DNA of 64,000 nt from Sphingomonas phyllosphaerae 5.2 (GTDB lineage Bacteria; Pseudomonadota; Alphaproteobacteria; Sphingomonadales; Sphingomonadaceae). The DNA lies in assembly GCF_000419605.1 (NCBI RefSeq), contig NZ_ATTI01000001.1:3630501-3694500 (forward strand), given 5' to 3'. Under the pieces are notes generated by a model. That model was not told where the DNA came from, ran no database searches, and saw nothing but the letters and a program-made list of their open reading frames with translations. This document shows positions 1 through 7,659 of the stretch, one piece after another (positions within the stretch are counted from its first letter, which is position 1; each line of letters begins with the position of its first letter). The position numbers and the translations under genes were made by a program.

Positions 1-542
1 CGATCGCGCGCCGGACCCTCACCGACGGGCAGGTGATGGAGGCGCTGATGCCCGGCTCGGCCGGCGCCGACGTCGCGCACGCGCCGCCGCAATCCAGCGC
101 GATCTCGATTGAGGGACTGGCACCCGGCGTCGCCTACGAGCTGGCCGAATGCTGCCACCCGGTGCCCGGCGATCGCATCGTCGGACTGCGCCGGCCCGAC
201 GCCTCGATCGAGGTCCATGCGATCGACTGCCGCGTGCTCGCCGACCTGGCCGAGCGCGGTGAGGACGAGACCGACTGGATCGACGTGCAATGGGGCCATG
301 CCACCGAGGGCGCGACCGCACGCATCTCGGTCGAGGTCCGCAACCAGCCCGGTGCGCTGGGGATGCTGGCGACGATCATCGGACAGCACAAGGCGAACAT
401 CATCAACCTGCGCCTCGACAACCGCGACACGCAGTTCCACACCAACGTCATCGACGTGGAGGTGCACGATGCGCACCAGCTGATGCGCCTGCTCGCCGCG
501 CTGCGCGCCGCCGACGCGGTGAATGCGGCAGAGCGGGTCTGA
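1..542 (+). CDS. rsh: Rsh (RelA/SpoT) bifunctional (p)ppGpp synthetase/hydrolase, C-terminal part
   Basis: C-terminal end of an Rsh enzyme, which makes and degrades the stringent-response alarmone (p)ppGpp in the cytoplasm. The frame is open from base 3 to the stop at 540-542, so about 179 residues are visible and the gene is cut by the window edge. They contain the cysteine motif of the RIS/zinc-finger domain (AECCHPVPGD, bases 143-172) and a C-terminal ACT domain beginning near VEVRNQPGALG (about base 330). The HD hydrolase, synthetase and TGS domains must lie upstream, outside the window. In many alphaproteobacteria rsh sits next to rpoZ. Here rpoZ is about 10.7 kb further on, so the pair is not adjacent. 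The family call is secure; whether both catalytic activities are present cannot be seen. Confidence 0.93.
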   Translation, partial: IARRTLTDGQVMEALMPGSAGADVAHAPPQSSAISIEGLAPGVAYELAECCHPVPGDRIVGLRRPDASIEVHAIDCRVLADLAERGEDETDWIDVQWGHATEGATARISVEVRNQPGALGMLATIIGQHKANIINLRLDNRDTQFHTNVIDVEVHDAHQLMRLLAALRAADAVNAAERV

Positions 543-656
543 CGGCGAACGGCGACAGCACGCTTCCGTTCGAGCGGCTTCGTGCGGCTCGTACGCACAT
601 CCTTCATCAACTCGCGGTGACCCTGCCGTAGGCTGGATCAACATTCGGCGCTGCAC

Positions 657-788
657 GGGTGCCGGACTGCTCGCCGATGAAGATTGTCGAGCTGTTCAGG
701 CGAGAGGCGCTGCCACGACCGGACAGGATCGCTCGCTCCATCCGTCACTGCGACCGTAGCGAAGCAATCCAGCGTTCCGCGCGACGCC
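657..788 (+). repeat. dispersed composite intergenic repeat, copy A
   Basis: Two blocks in the 311-base gap between the rsh stop and the chemotaxis gene recur elsewhere: an 18-mer at 657-674 (GGGTGCCGGACTGCTCGC) and a 27-mer at 762-788 that starts AAGCAATCCAGCG. Both are identical in copy B (9624-9641 and 9715-9741), in the same order and at a similar distance (105 and 91 bases). The second block follows a GCGACCGTAGCGAAGCAATCC stretch, typical of palindromic repeats around genes in this group. I see no gene in the rest of 543-853. Confidence 0.7.
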
Positions 789-853
789 CTGGCTTGTTTA
801 GCCATGCTCGCAACAACGGGCTGCCAGGAAAACCGGCGGAGTGTCGATCGGCG

Positions 854-2677
854 CTAGAAGGCCGCCCAGTCGTCATCCGGCTCCACCTTGAGCGCAAGAT
901 TACCGCGCACCGCCGGCACCGCCCGCGGCGCGGCACGCGCTGGCATCGGCCGCTTCGGCGCGGGCGCGGGGCGCTCGATCACATCCACGCGGAAGCGGTT
1001 CACCTGCCCCTCCAGCGTCACCGTCTCGGTCGTGAGCAGGCGGCACGCGGCGGTCACTTCCTCGACCATCGCGGCATTCGCCTGCGTCGCGCTGTCCATC
1101 TCGCCGATCGCGACATTGACCTGCCCGATGCTCGCCGCCTGCGACCCCGCACTTTCCGCAATCGCGCTGACGAAGCGCGCAATCTCGCTGATCCCGGTGG
1201 TGATGGCGCGCAGCGAGGCGTCGGTCTCCTGCGCCAGCTCCACACCGCTGCGCACGCGCTGCACGGTGTTGGTGATCCGCGCATTGATGTCGCGCGCCGC
1301 GTCGGCCGAGCGTTCGGCCAGCGCGCGCACTTCGCTGGCGACCACGGCAAATCCCTTCCCCGCGTCGCCCGCCCGCGCCGCCTCGACGCCGGCGTTGAGC
1401 GCGAGCAGGTTGGTCTGGAACGACAGTCCATCGATCAGCGCGATGATCTCCGCGATCTCGTTCGACGAGCGCTCGATGTCGCTGATCGCGGTCATCGTGC
1501 GGCGCACGATCTCCTCGCTGTGGCGCACGTCGGCGGTGGCGCGATCGACGACGCCGATCGCCGCCTTCGCCTGATCGGCCGTGCCACGTACCGAGCTTGC
1601 GATTTCGGTCACCGCCGCTGCGCTCTCCGCCAGGCTGGCGGCCTGCTGTTCGGCACGCTGCGCGAGATCGTCGGTGGCGGCATGCATTTCGGCGGTACTC
1701 GTCGCGATCCCGCCCGCGCTACCGCGCACCGTGCCGAGCGCGGCGGCCAGCCGGCCGACCGCAATGTTGAAGTCGCGCTCCAGCGCCGCATATGAAGGCG
1801 GGAAGCCGCTCAACGTCACGCGCAGATCCGAATCGGCGAGCTTCGCCAAGGCGGTACCGACCTCTGCCATCACCTGCTGCTGCTCGGCATCCGCCTGCGC
1901 CTTGGCGGTCGCCGCGTCACGGAACACCAGCACCGCGCGCGACATGCTGCCCAGTTCGTCGCCACGATCGGTGTCGGGCACGGTCAGCCGGTGGTCACCC
2001 TTGGCCAGCGTGTCCATGACGCCGGTAAGCTGCACGATCGGACGCGCGAGGGCGCGGGCGAGCAGCATCGACACCGCGATCGCGACACCGCACATCACCA
2101 GCCCGCCCAGCAGCAGTGCGAGCTTTCCGGTGGTCAGCGCCGCAACCCGCGCCGCGCTCGCCGCCTCGCCGCGTGCCGTCTCCTCATCGCGCAGTGCACG
2201 GAGTGGAGCGAGGACCGGGATCATCGTCACCTTCTTGGCAACCGAGCGCAGCGCCTCCTGCGCGCCGAGCCGGTCGACACGCGCCTTCGCGATCAGCGGG
2301 TCGCCGACCTCGCGGCGCCAATCGGCGGCGCGGGCGAGCGAGTCCTCCACCTTGGCACGTCCATCGGGCATGTCGGCGAGCAAGGTGCGCAGTTTGGCGG
2401 CGGCGGTTTCCCCCTGCTCCTGCCCTTCGCGATATTGCTTCAGGTAGCTTTCGTCGCCGGTCACCAGGAAACCGCGCATCTGGCTGTTCTGCCGCAGGAT
2501 GCCGATCTCGATCTGCATCGTCTGCGCCAGCACCTCCTGCCCGCGGCCGCTGACGGCGCTCGTCGCCTCGATCCGCGCCAGGATCGTCCACAGCACGGTC
2601 ATCATGACGAGCACGGCGAGGATCACCGCGCAGAAGGCGGCGGCGATCTTCTTGCCGATCGGCATGGAAGCAAACAT
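854..2677 (-). CDS. methyl-accepting chemotaxis protein
   Basis: Chemoreceptor that passes ligand or energy signals to CheA/CheW at the inner membrane; 607 residues. Visible in order: a first membrane segment (about residues 10-33), a helical sensing region with a RGFLVTGDESYL motif near 68-79 as in four-helix/CHASE3-type sensors, a second membrane segment (185-207), a HAMP region (about 208-257), and a long coiled-coil signalling domain with the conserved hairpin (SFQTNLLALNA, then VEAARAGDAGKGFAVVA). The C-terminus ends DDDWAAF; I see no classic CheR docking pentapeptide. I chose the ATG at 2677, which starts MFASMPIGKK directly before the first membrane segment; longer starts would add about 64 Arg-rich residues of non-coding character. 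No che genes lie nearby, so this is an orphan receptor gene. Its ligand is unknown. Confidence 0.93.
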   Translation of the reverse strand: MFASMPIGKKIAAAFCAVILAVLVMMTVLWTILARIEATSAVSGRGQEVLAQTMQIEIGILRQNSQMRGFLVTGDESYLKQYREGQEQGETAAAKLRTLLADMPDGRAKVEDSLARAADWRREVGDPLIAKARVDRLGAQEALRSVAKKVTMIPVLAPLRALRDEETARGEAASAARVAALTTGKLALLLGGLVMCGVAIAVSMLLARALARPIVQLTGVMDTLAKGDHRLTVPDTDRGDELGSMSRAVLVFRDAATAKAQADAEQQQVMAEVGTALAKLADSDLRVTLSGFPPSYAALERDFNIAVGRLAAALGTVRGSAGGIATSTAEMHAATDDLAQRAEQQAASLAESAAAVTEIASSVRGTADQAKAAIGVVDRATADVRHSEEIVRRTMTAISDIERSSNEIAEIIALIDGLSFQTNLLALNAGVEAARAGDAGKGFAVVASEVRALAERSADAARDINARITNTVQRVRSGVELAQETDASLRAITTGISEIARFVSAIAESAGSQAASIGQVNVAIGEMDSATQANAAMVEEVTAACRLLTTETVTLEGQVNRFRVDVIERPAPAPKRPMPARAAPRAVPAVRGNLALKVEPDDDWAAF

Positions 2678-3005
2678 CAGGCGGTCCCCGGGTATTGTCG
2701 TCGGGCCGCCGTGCCCGCAAAAGGCCGAAAATCCGGTTAAGAGGCTGTAATCCGCGCCGTGTTTTGCTGGTCCGCACCCACCGGCCCGGCCGCTGCCCGA
2801 TGCGCGGGTCACACCGCGAACGGTCAAACTCCGCACCACATACCGGCCGATAGCCCGCAAGGGCGGCATTCCACGCCGCCCGATCGCCGCCGGCGGCGCG
2901 CAAGCGATGTCCTACGACAGCGCTCATGCGTTATGATCCGGCGATATGCGCCCTTGTCGTCCCGATCACGCCCGTACGCACCACGACGCAAACGCGCGAC
3001 CATCT

Positions 3006-3066
3006 CAACATTCGCAACATTCACGCAGCGGCGAAATGCGCCAGCGTCTCAACATTCACAACATTC
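3006..3066 (+). promoter_or_regulatory. four-copy CAACATTC array upstream of the M48 protease gene
   Basis: The octamer CAACATTC occurs at 3006-3013, 3015-3022, 3050-3057 and 3059-3066. Each pair has a 9-base period with one base (G or A) between copies, and the pairs lie exactly 44 bases apart. This is regular enough to suggest binding sites for a regulator that contacts direct repeats. The array ends 100 bases before the protease start codon. The binding protein is unknown, and the array could equally act on the divergent chemotaxis gene. Confidence 0.5.
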
Positions 3067-3117
3067 GCCTGCCATGCCACCGGACATTGCGCAGCAGCGG
3101 GCGGCGATACGGCACGG

Positions 3118-3145
3118 TTGAAACCTGCGGCCCCGTCCCGCATTC
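3118..3145 (+). promoter_or_regulatory. possible sigma-32-like promoter of the M48 protease gene
   Basis: TTGAAA at 3118-3123, a 13-base spacer, then CCCGCATTC at 3137-3145 resembles the heat-shock promoter pattern (CTTGAAA, 13-17 bases, CCCCATNT). The ATG follows 20 bases later. The match is partial and unproven. Confidence 0.28.
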
Positions 3146-3165
3146 ATGGACCCACGGGAGAATTG

Positions 3166-4155
3166 ATGATGCTACGATCCGTGCTGCTTGCTGCGGCGCT
3201 CACCACCGCAATGCCGGCCGCGGCGCAGTCGATCTCCGCCAGCGACAAGGCGACGGGGGCGCAGGCCAATCCGCAGTTACTATCGCAATTCGGGGGAAAA
3301 TATACCGGAGCACAGGCTGCTTACGTCGAGCGGGTCGGCAAGCGCGTGGCGGTCCAGTCCGGCCTGTCGAACGCGCAGGGCGACTTCACCGTCGCGCTGC
3401 TCGATTCGCCGATCGAGAACGCCTTCGCAATTCCCGGCGGCTATATCTACGTCACCCGCCAGTTGCTGGCGCTGATGAACAGCGAGGCGGAGCTGGCGTC
3501 GGTGATGGGGCACGAGGTCGGCCATGTCGCCGCACGCCATTCCGCCTCGCGCAACCAGCGCGCGACGATCGGCGGCGTGCTGGCGGCGGTGGTCGGCGCT
3601 GCTGCGGGCAACAGCGCCGCGGGCCAGCTGGTCGGCACCGCCGCGCGGACCGGCGCGCAACTCGTCGTGCTGAAATACGGCCGCGATCAGGAGTATGCCG
3701 CCGACGGGTTGGGCGTGAAGTACATCACCGCCGCCGGCTACGATCCGTACGCCGCCGCCGACATGCTCGCGCAGCTCGAAGCGCAGAGCGAGCTACAGGC
3801 AGAAGTGGCGGGACGCGGCGGGCAGCAGATGCCGGGCTGGGCATCGACACATCCCAACAGCGCAGAGCGCGTGCGCCGCGCCGCCGCGCTCGCCAAGGCG
3901 ACCGGGCGCCCGCTGACCGATCCGCCACAGGACGTCGATTTTCTGCGCCGGCTCGACGGGCTCGCCTATGATGCGAAGGGCTCCGGCAAGCGCATCCGCA
4001 TCGTCACGGTCAAGCAAGGCGACACGATCGATACGCTCGCGCGGCGGATGGCCTACACGACGCTCCAGCGCGACCGCTTCATGACGCTGAATGCGATAGA
4101 GGAGGATGCACAGCTTACCCCCGGCCGGTTGGTAAAGGTCGTGACGGACGGATGA
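3166..4155 (+). CDS. exported M48-family metalloprotease with C-terminal LysM-like segment
   Basis: Zinc metalloprotease of peptidase family M48 (BepA/LoiP-like group), which in related bacteria degrades misfolded envelope proteins. The protein has 329 residues, with a signal peptide cleaved after about residue 20 (MPAAA-QS). The zinc site HEVGH is at 116-120, the third ligand is probably Glu176 in DQEYAAD, and the conserved STHP motif is at 227-230. The last 60 residues contain VTVKQGDTIDTLARRM (from about 281), which looks like a LysM repeat and would hold the enzyme near peptidoglycan. Two ATGs sit in tandem (3166 and 3169) behind GGGAG at 3156-3160; either may be used. The glycosyltransferase gene starts 22 bases after the stop, so the two may be co-transcribed. 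The family is clear; the substrate is unknown. Confidence 0.9.
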   Translation: MMLRSVLLAAALTTAMPAAAQSISASDKATGAQANPQLLSQFGGKYTGAQAAYVERVGKRVAVQSGLSNAQGDFTVALLDSPIENAFAIPGGYIYVTRQLLALMNSEAELASVMGHEVGHVAARHSASRNQRATIGGVLAAVVGAAAGNSAAGQLVGTAARTGAQLVVLKYGRDQEYAADGLGVKYITAAGYDPYAAADMLAQLEAQSELQAEVAGRGGQQMPGWASTHPNSAERVRRAAALAKATGRPLTDPPQDVDFLRRLDGLAYDAKGSGKRIRIVTVKQGDTIDTLARRMAYTTLQRDRFMTLNAIEEDAQLTPGRLVKVVTDG

Positions 4156-4177
4156 CCGTGGGCTAGATGCGCCTACC

Positions 4178-5188
4178 ATGCATCGTCCCGCGCTATCGGT
4201 CGTCATCCCTTGTTACAACGAAGAGGCCACGCTGCCGGTGCTCCACGCCCGGGTCTCCGCCGCGGCGCGCGCGTCGGTGGGCGACGATCATGAGATCCTG
4301 CTCATCAACGACGGATCGCGCGACGAAAGCTGGGCGGCGATGCAGCGGCTCGCCGCACAGGACCCACGCGTGGTGGCGGTCAATCTGTCGCGCAATCATG
4401 GCCACCAGCTGGCGCTGACCGCCGGGCTGGACCTGTGCGCGGGCGAGCAGATCCTGATCATCGACGCCGACCTGCAGGATCCGCCCGAGCTGCTCGCCGA
4501 CATGCGGTTGATGATGGCGCGCGAGCAGGCGGACGTGGTCTATGCCGTACGCCGCAAGCGCGAAGGCGAGACGTTCTTCAAGAAGGCGACCGCAGCGGCC
4601 TTCTATCGCGTGCTCGATCGCGTCACCGACACGCCGATCCCGCTCGACACCGGCGATTTCCGGCTGATGACGCGACGCGCGCTGGACGCCTTCCTGGCGC
4701 TGCCCGAACAGGCGCGCTTCATCAGGGGCATGGTGGCGTGGGTCGGCTTCCGCCAGGTGCCGTTTCCGTACGACCGGGCCGAGCGCCATGCGGGGGAGAC
4801 CAACTACCCGCTCGGCAAGATGGTCAGGCTGGCGCTCGATGCGGTGACTGGCTTCTCCACCGCGCCGCTGCGCTGGGCGAGCCATCTGTCGGTGGTGTTG
4901 GCGGGGTGCTCGCTGCTGCTGCTGTTCTACATCGCCTACGGCTATTTCGTCAGCGACCGCGTGCAGGGCTGGACCTCGACGATGCTGGTCGTGGTCGTGC
5001 TGTCGTCGATCCAGATGTTCGTGCTGGGCATGATCGGCGAATATCTGGGTCGGCTGTATATCGAGGCCAAGCGCCGCCCGCTCTATCTGGTGGCGGATAT
5101 CGCGGGCACCGCGCACGGCCGCGCGACGCTGGGCTTCCAGGCGGAACGGACGCGGATTCCCGACGAGCAGGTGGCCGGCCAGCCGTGA
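4178..5188 (+). CDS. GT2 polyprenyl-phosphate glycosyltransferase (DPM1/GtrB-like)
   Basis: Inner-membrane family 2 glycosyltransferase of 336 residues that probably moves a sugar from a nucleotide donor to undecaprenyl phosphate, as ArnC, GtrB and DPM1 relatives do. The N-terminal GT-A domain starts SVVIPCYNEE (about residues 7-16) and contains INDGSRD (43-49) and the metal-binding motif IIDADLQDPPE near 94-104. Two membrane helices follow near 233-255 and 266-290, which is the usual GtrB arrangement. The gene follows the M48 protease gene by 22 bases. It is not in a recognisable polysaccharide cluster, so the sugar and final acceptor cannot be inferred. A strong hairpin follows the stop, facing the leftward aspartokinase gene. 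Confidence 0.88.
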   Translation: MHRPALSVVIPCYNEEATLPVLHARVSAAARASVGDDHEILLINDGSRDESWAAMQRLAAQDPRVVAVNLSRNHGHQLALTAGLDLCAGEQILIIDADLQDPPELLADMRLMMAREQADVVYAVRRKREGETFFKKATAAAFYRVLDRVTDTPIPLDTGDFRLMTRRALDAFLALPEQARFIRGMVAWVGFRQVPFPYDRAERHAGETNYPLGKMVRLALDAVTGFSTAPLRWASHLSVVLAGCSLLLLFYIAYGYFVSDRVQGWTSTMLVVVVLSSIQMFVLGMIGEYLGRLYIEAKRRPLYLVADIAGTAHGRATLGFQAERTRIPDEQVAGQP

Positions 5189-5197
5189 GGCGCTCCC

Positions 5198-5221
5198 CCG
5201 CGGCGCGGGAAAGCGCCGCGG
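5198..5221. terminator. perfect 9-bp hairpin between convergent genes
   Basis: CCGCGGCGC (5198-5206), loop GGGAAA, GCGCCGCGG (5213-5221). It lies between the glycosyltransferase stop (5188) and the aspartokinase stop (5225), the position of a bidirectional terminator. It has no T-run, so intrinsic termination is not certain. Confidence 0.45.
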
Positions 5222-5224
5222 CGG

Positions 5225-6496
5225 TTACGCCGCCTCGTCTGCGTCCAGCCCGTAGGAGGTGTGCAGCACACGTACCGCCAGCTCGGTCTCGTCCTCGTGG
5301 ATCAGCACCGACACCTTTATTTCGCTGGTCGAAATCGCCTGGATGTTGATGCCGCGGGCGCCGAGCGTCGTGAACATCGTGCTGGCGACGCCGGCGTGAC
5401 TGCGCATCCCCACCCCGACGACGCTGATCTTCGCGACGCGCGTATCGTGGATCAGCTCGCCGAACCCGATCGTCTCGCGCGCCTGGTTCAGCGCCTCGAT
5501 CGACCTCGGCAGGTCGGCGGCCGGCACCGTGAAGGTAACGTCGGTCGCGCTGTTGCTGCCGGAGCTGCGGTGCGCGATGTTCTGGATGATCATGTCGACG
5601 TTGATGTTGGCCGCCGCCAGCGGCTCGAAGATGCTGGCGACCGAGCCGGGCTTGTCGGGCACGCTGGTCAGCGTGATCTTCGCCTCGTTCTTGTCGTGCG
5701 CGATCCCGGTGATGAGCTGGCGTTCCACGTCTTCAATCTCCTCTTCGCCCACGATCATCGTGCCGGGCAATGTGTCCGCCATCGGAGCATCGTCGCCGGT
5801 GAACGACGACAGCACCTGGACGCGGACCTTCTCCTTCATCGCCAGCCCGACCGAACGGGTCTGGAGCACCTTGGCGCCGACGCTGGCGAGTTCCAGCATC
5901 TCCTCATAGGTTACCTTGGCGAGCTTGCGCGCCCGCGGCACGATCCGCGGATCGGTGGTGTAGACGCCGTCGACGTCGGTGTAGATGTCGCAGCGGTCGG
6001 CCTGCATCGCCGCGGCCACCGCCACCGCCGAGGTATCCGATCCCCCGCGCCCCAGCGTCGTGATCCGGCCGTTCGCGGACACGCCCTGAAAGCCGGCGAT
6101 CACCGCCACCTCACCCGCCGACAGGCTGGCGTCGAGCGCGACGGTGTCGATCGTGCCGATCCGCGCCTTGGCGAAGGCGTCGTCGGTGTGGATCGGCAGT
6201 TGCCAGCCCAGCCACGATCTAGCCGGTACCCCGATCGCCTGCAACGCGATGGCGAGCAGCCCGCTGGTCACCTGCTCGCCCGCCGCGACCACCACGTCAT
6301 ATTCACGCGGATCGTAGAGCGGCGAGGCTTCGCGGCAGAAGCCGACCAGCCGATCGGTCTCGCCCGCCATCGCGGAGACGACCACCGCCACCTGGTTGCC
6401 TGCGGCAGCTTCGCGTTTAACTCGCGCCGCCACCGAGCGAATCCGCTCGATCCCGGCCATCGAGGTACCGCCGAACTTCATGACGATGCGCGCCAA
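5225..6496 (-). CDS. lysC: aspartate kinase
   Basis: Aspartokinase phosphorylates L-aspartate with ATP, the first step toward lysine, threonine, methionine and diaminopimelate. The 423-residue protein has the N-terminal signature KFGGTSMAG (residues 7-15) and the amino-acid kinase fold with GRGGSDTSAVA near 150. Two C-terminal ACT domains follow; the first starts near LTSVPDKPGSVASIF, the second near VGVGMRSHAGVAS. These are the usual lysine/threonine feedback sites. The length fits the monofunctional class, with no homoserine dehydrogenase fused. The gene is divergent from ubiG with about 50 bases between the start codons. The threonine synthase gene of the same pathway is at 61 kb and is not linked. 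Confidence 0.95.
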   Translation of the reverse strand: MARIVMKFGGTSMAGIERIRSVAARVKREAAAGNQVAVVVSAMAGETDRLVGFCREASPLYDPREYDVVVAAGEQVTSGLLAIALQAIGVPARSWLGWQLPIHTDDAFAKARIGTIDTVALDASLSAGEVAVIAGFQGVSANGRITTLGRGGSDTSAVAVAAAMQADRCDIYTDVDGVYTTDPRIVPRARKLAKVTYEEMLELASVGAKVLQTRSVGLAMKEKVRVQVLSSFTGDDAPMADTLPGTMIVGEEEIEDVERQLITGIAHDKNEAKITLTSVPDKPGSVASIFEPLAAANINVDMIIQNIAHRSSGSNSATDVTFTVPAADLPRSIEALNQARETIGFGELIHDTRVAKISVVGVGMRSHAGVASTMFTTLGARGINIQAISTSEIKVSVLIHEDETELAVRVLHTSYGLDADEAA

Positions 6497-6547
6497 TGCT
6501 TATCCAAACGCCTTGGGATGAGAGGGGCGTCCTGATAGGAAGCGTGC

Positions 6548-7309
6548 ATGGACGACGCAAGCGTAACAACCGCAACCATCCCTGCCGCGCCGCACGCCTC
6601 GGTGGTCGCGAGCGAGGCGGCGCATTTCGGCAAGCTGGCGGCGGAATGGTGGGACCCGAGGGGTACGTCGGCGATGCTGCACCGGCTGAACCCGGTGCGG
6701 CTGCGTTACCTGCGTGCGGCGATCGACCGGCACTGGGACCTGGACGACCGTAGCTTCACGCCGCTGGCGGGGAAAAGCGCGCTCGACATGGGTTGCGGCG
6801 CGGGATTGCTCGCGGAGCCGCTGGCGCGGATGGGAGCACAGGTAACCGGCGTGGATGCGGCGGCGGAGAGCATAGCGGTCGCGCGCGTCCATGCCGGGAG
6901 CGGCGGGCTGTCGATCGACTATCGGGCCGGCGGTGTCGAGGCGGTGGCGGGGGAGACGTTCGATCTCGTCTGCTCGATGGAGGTGATCGAGCATGTCGCC
7001 GATCCGAACGGCTTCGTCGCGGGGCTGGCGGAGGGGGTGGCCCCCGGTGGGATGCTGGTGATGAGCACGCCGAACCGCACGTGGCTGTCACGGGTCGCGC
7101 TTGTCGAGGGTGCGGAACGGCTGGGGCAGATCCCACGCGGGACGCACGATTGGGACAAGTTCCTGACGCCGGAGGAATTGTCGGCGACGATCGTCGCCAA
7201 CGGCTTCGAGGTACGTGATGTCACCGGGCTGTCGGTGACGCCGAACGGGTTCGCGCTCGGCGCGTCGACGGCGTTGGATTATTTCGTGACGGCAATACGA
7301 GCCGATTGA
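6548..7309 (+). CDS. ubiG: ubiquinone biosynthesis O-methyltransferase UbiG
   Basis: SAM-dependent methyltransferase that carries out both O-methylations in ubiquinone synthesis. It has 253 residues. The opening (EAAHFGKLAAEWWDPRG) is typical of UbiG: it begins with the AxxFxxLAxxWWDPxG block and continues with a MLHRLNPVRLRYL stretch. The SAM-binding motif LDMGCGAGLLAEPLA is near residues 79-93, followed by ITGVD-like (VTGVDAA) and later VEVIEHV-like (MEVIEHVADP) segments. It is divergent from aspartokinase and followed by a small gene on the other strand. The assignment is strong. Confidence 0.95.
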   Translation: MDDASVTTATIPAAPHASVVASEAAHFGKLAAEWWDPRGTSAMLHRLNPVRLRYLRAAIDRHWDLDDRSFTPLAGKSALDMGCGAGLLAEPLARMGAQVTGVDAAAESIAVARVHAGSGGLSIDYRAGGVEAVAGETFDLVCSMEVIEHVADPNGFVAGLAEGVAPGGMLVMSTPNRTWLSRVALVEGAERLGQIPRGTHDWDKFLTPEELSATIVANGFEVRDVTGLSVTPNGFALGASTALDYFVTAIRAD

Positions 7310-7315
7310 GCACGG

Positions 7316-7546
7316 TCAGCCGCGCGTGCGCCCGGTTGCGCGTTCGACCATCTGCACGCCGTTGCGCTGACACGCCGCGCTGACGACCGGATAATCGATG
7401 TCGGTGTTGCGCGCGAGCGCAGCCGGCATCGCCGCCTGGCATTGCTGCACGGTGGCATAATGCGCCGGCTCGACTCGCGCGGTCGCGCACGCCGTCGAGG
7501 CGTCGCCGCACCCCATGATCGCCATGATGAAGAAAGCCGCTTCCAT
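7316..7546 (-). CDS. small conserved-looking protein, 76 residues
   Basis: A 76-residue protein with a short hydrophobic start (EAAFFIMAIMGCG) and four to five cysteines (GCGDAS, TACAT, QQCQAAM, SAACQRN). The spacing of cysteines and the motif NTDIDYPVVSAACQ look like a small exported or periplasmic disulfide protein. I recall similar small hypothetical proteins in sphingomonads but cannot name a family. It is convergent with ubiG (6 bases between the stop codons) and divergent from the ABC exporter, with which it shares about 113 bases of promoter region. Function unknown. Confidence 0.6.
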   Translation of the reverse strand: MEAAFFIMAIMGCGDASTACATARVEPAHYATVQQCQAAMPAALARNTDIDYPVVSAACQRNGVQMVERATGRTRG

Positions 7547-7659
7547 ATCAAGCTCCTGTGGCTATAGAACGATCGCTTGCCCGCGTCGTTCCGCGCCCAC
7601 CCGGTCTCGAACCGGGGCGGTTGACGTGTCCGGCGCGACGCACGACATCCGCGTTATCC

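Larger units (their letters stand above)
2678..3165. other. 488-base divergent intergenic region
   Basis: This gap separates the leftward chemotaxis gene from the rightward M48 protease gene and must contain both promoters. The reading frames across it have Arg-rich, low-complexity translations and no ribosome binding site, so I call no gene. It holds the CAACATTC array (3006-3066) and a possible heat-shock-type promoter (3118-3145), described separately. Confidence 0.5.

Noticed and set aside
2726..2745. TTAA half-site region near the chemotaxis gene as a CtrA box
   Set aside because: On the minus strand one half fits (TTAACC) but the second half is off by one base in spacing or sequence.
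7596..7622. T-arm-like hairpin (CCCGG-TTCGAGA-CCGGG on the minus strand) suggesting a tRNA
   Set aside because: There is no D-arm, anticodon arm or matching 5' acceptor strand upstream at the right distance, so it is not a tRNA gene. It may be chance or a remnant.
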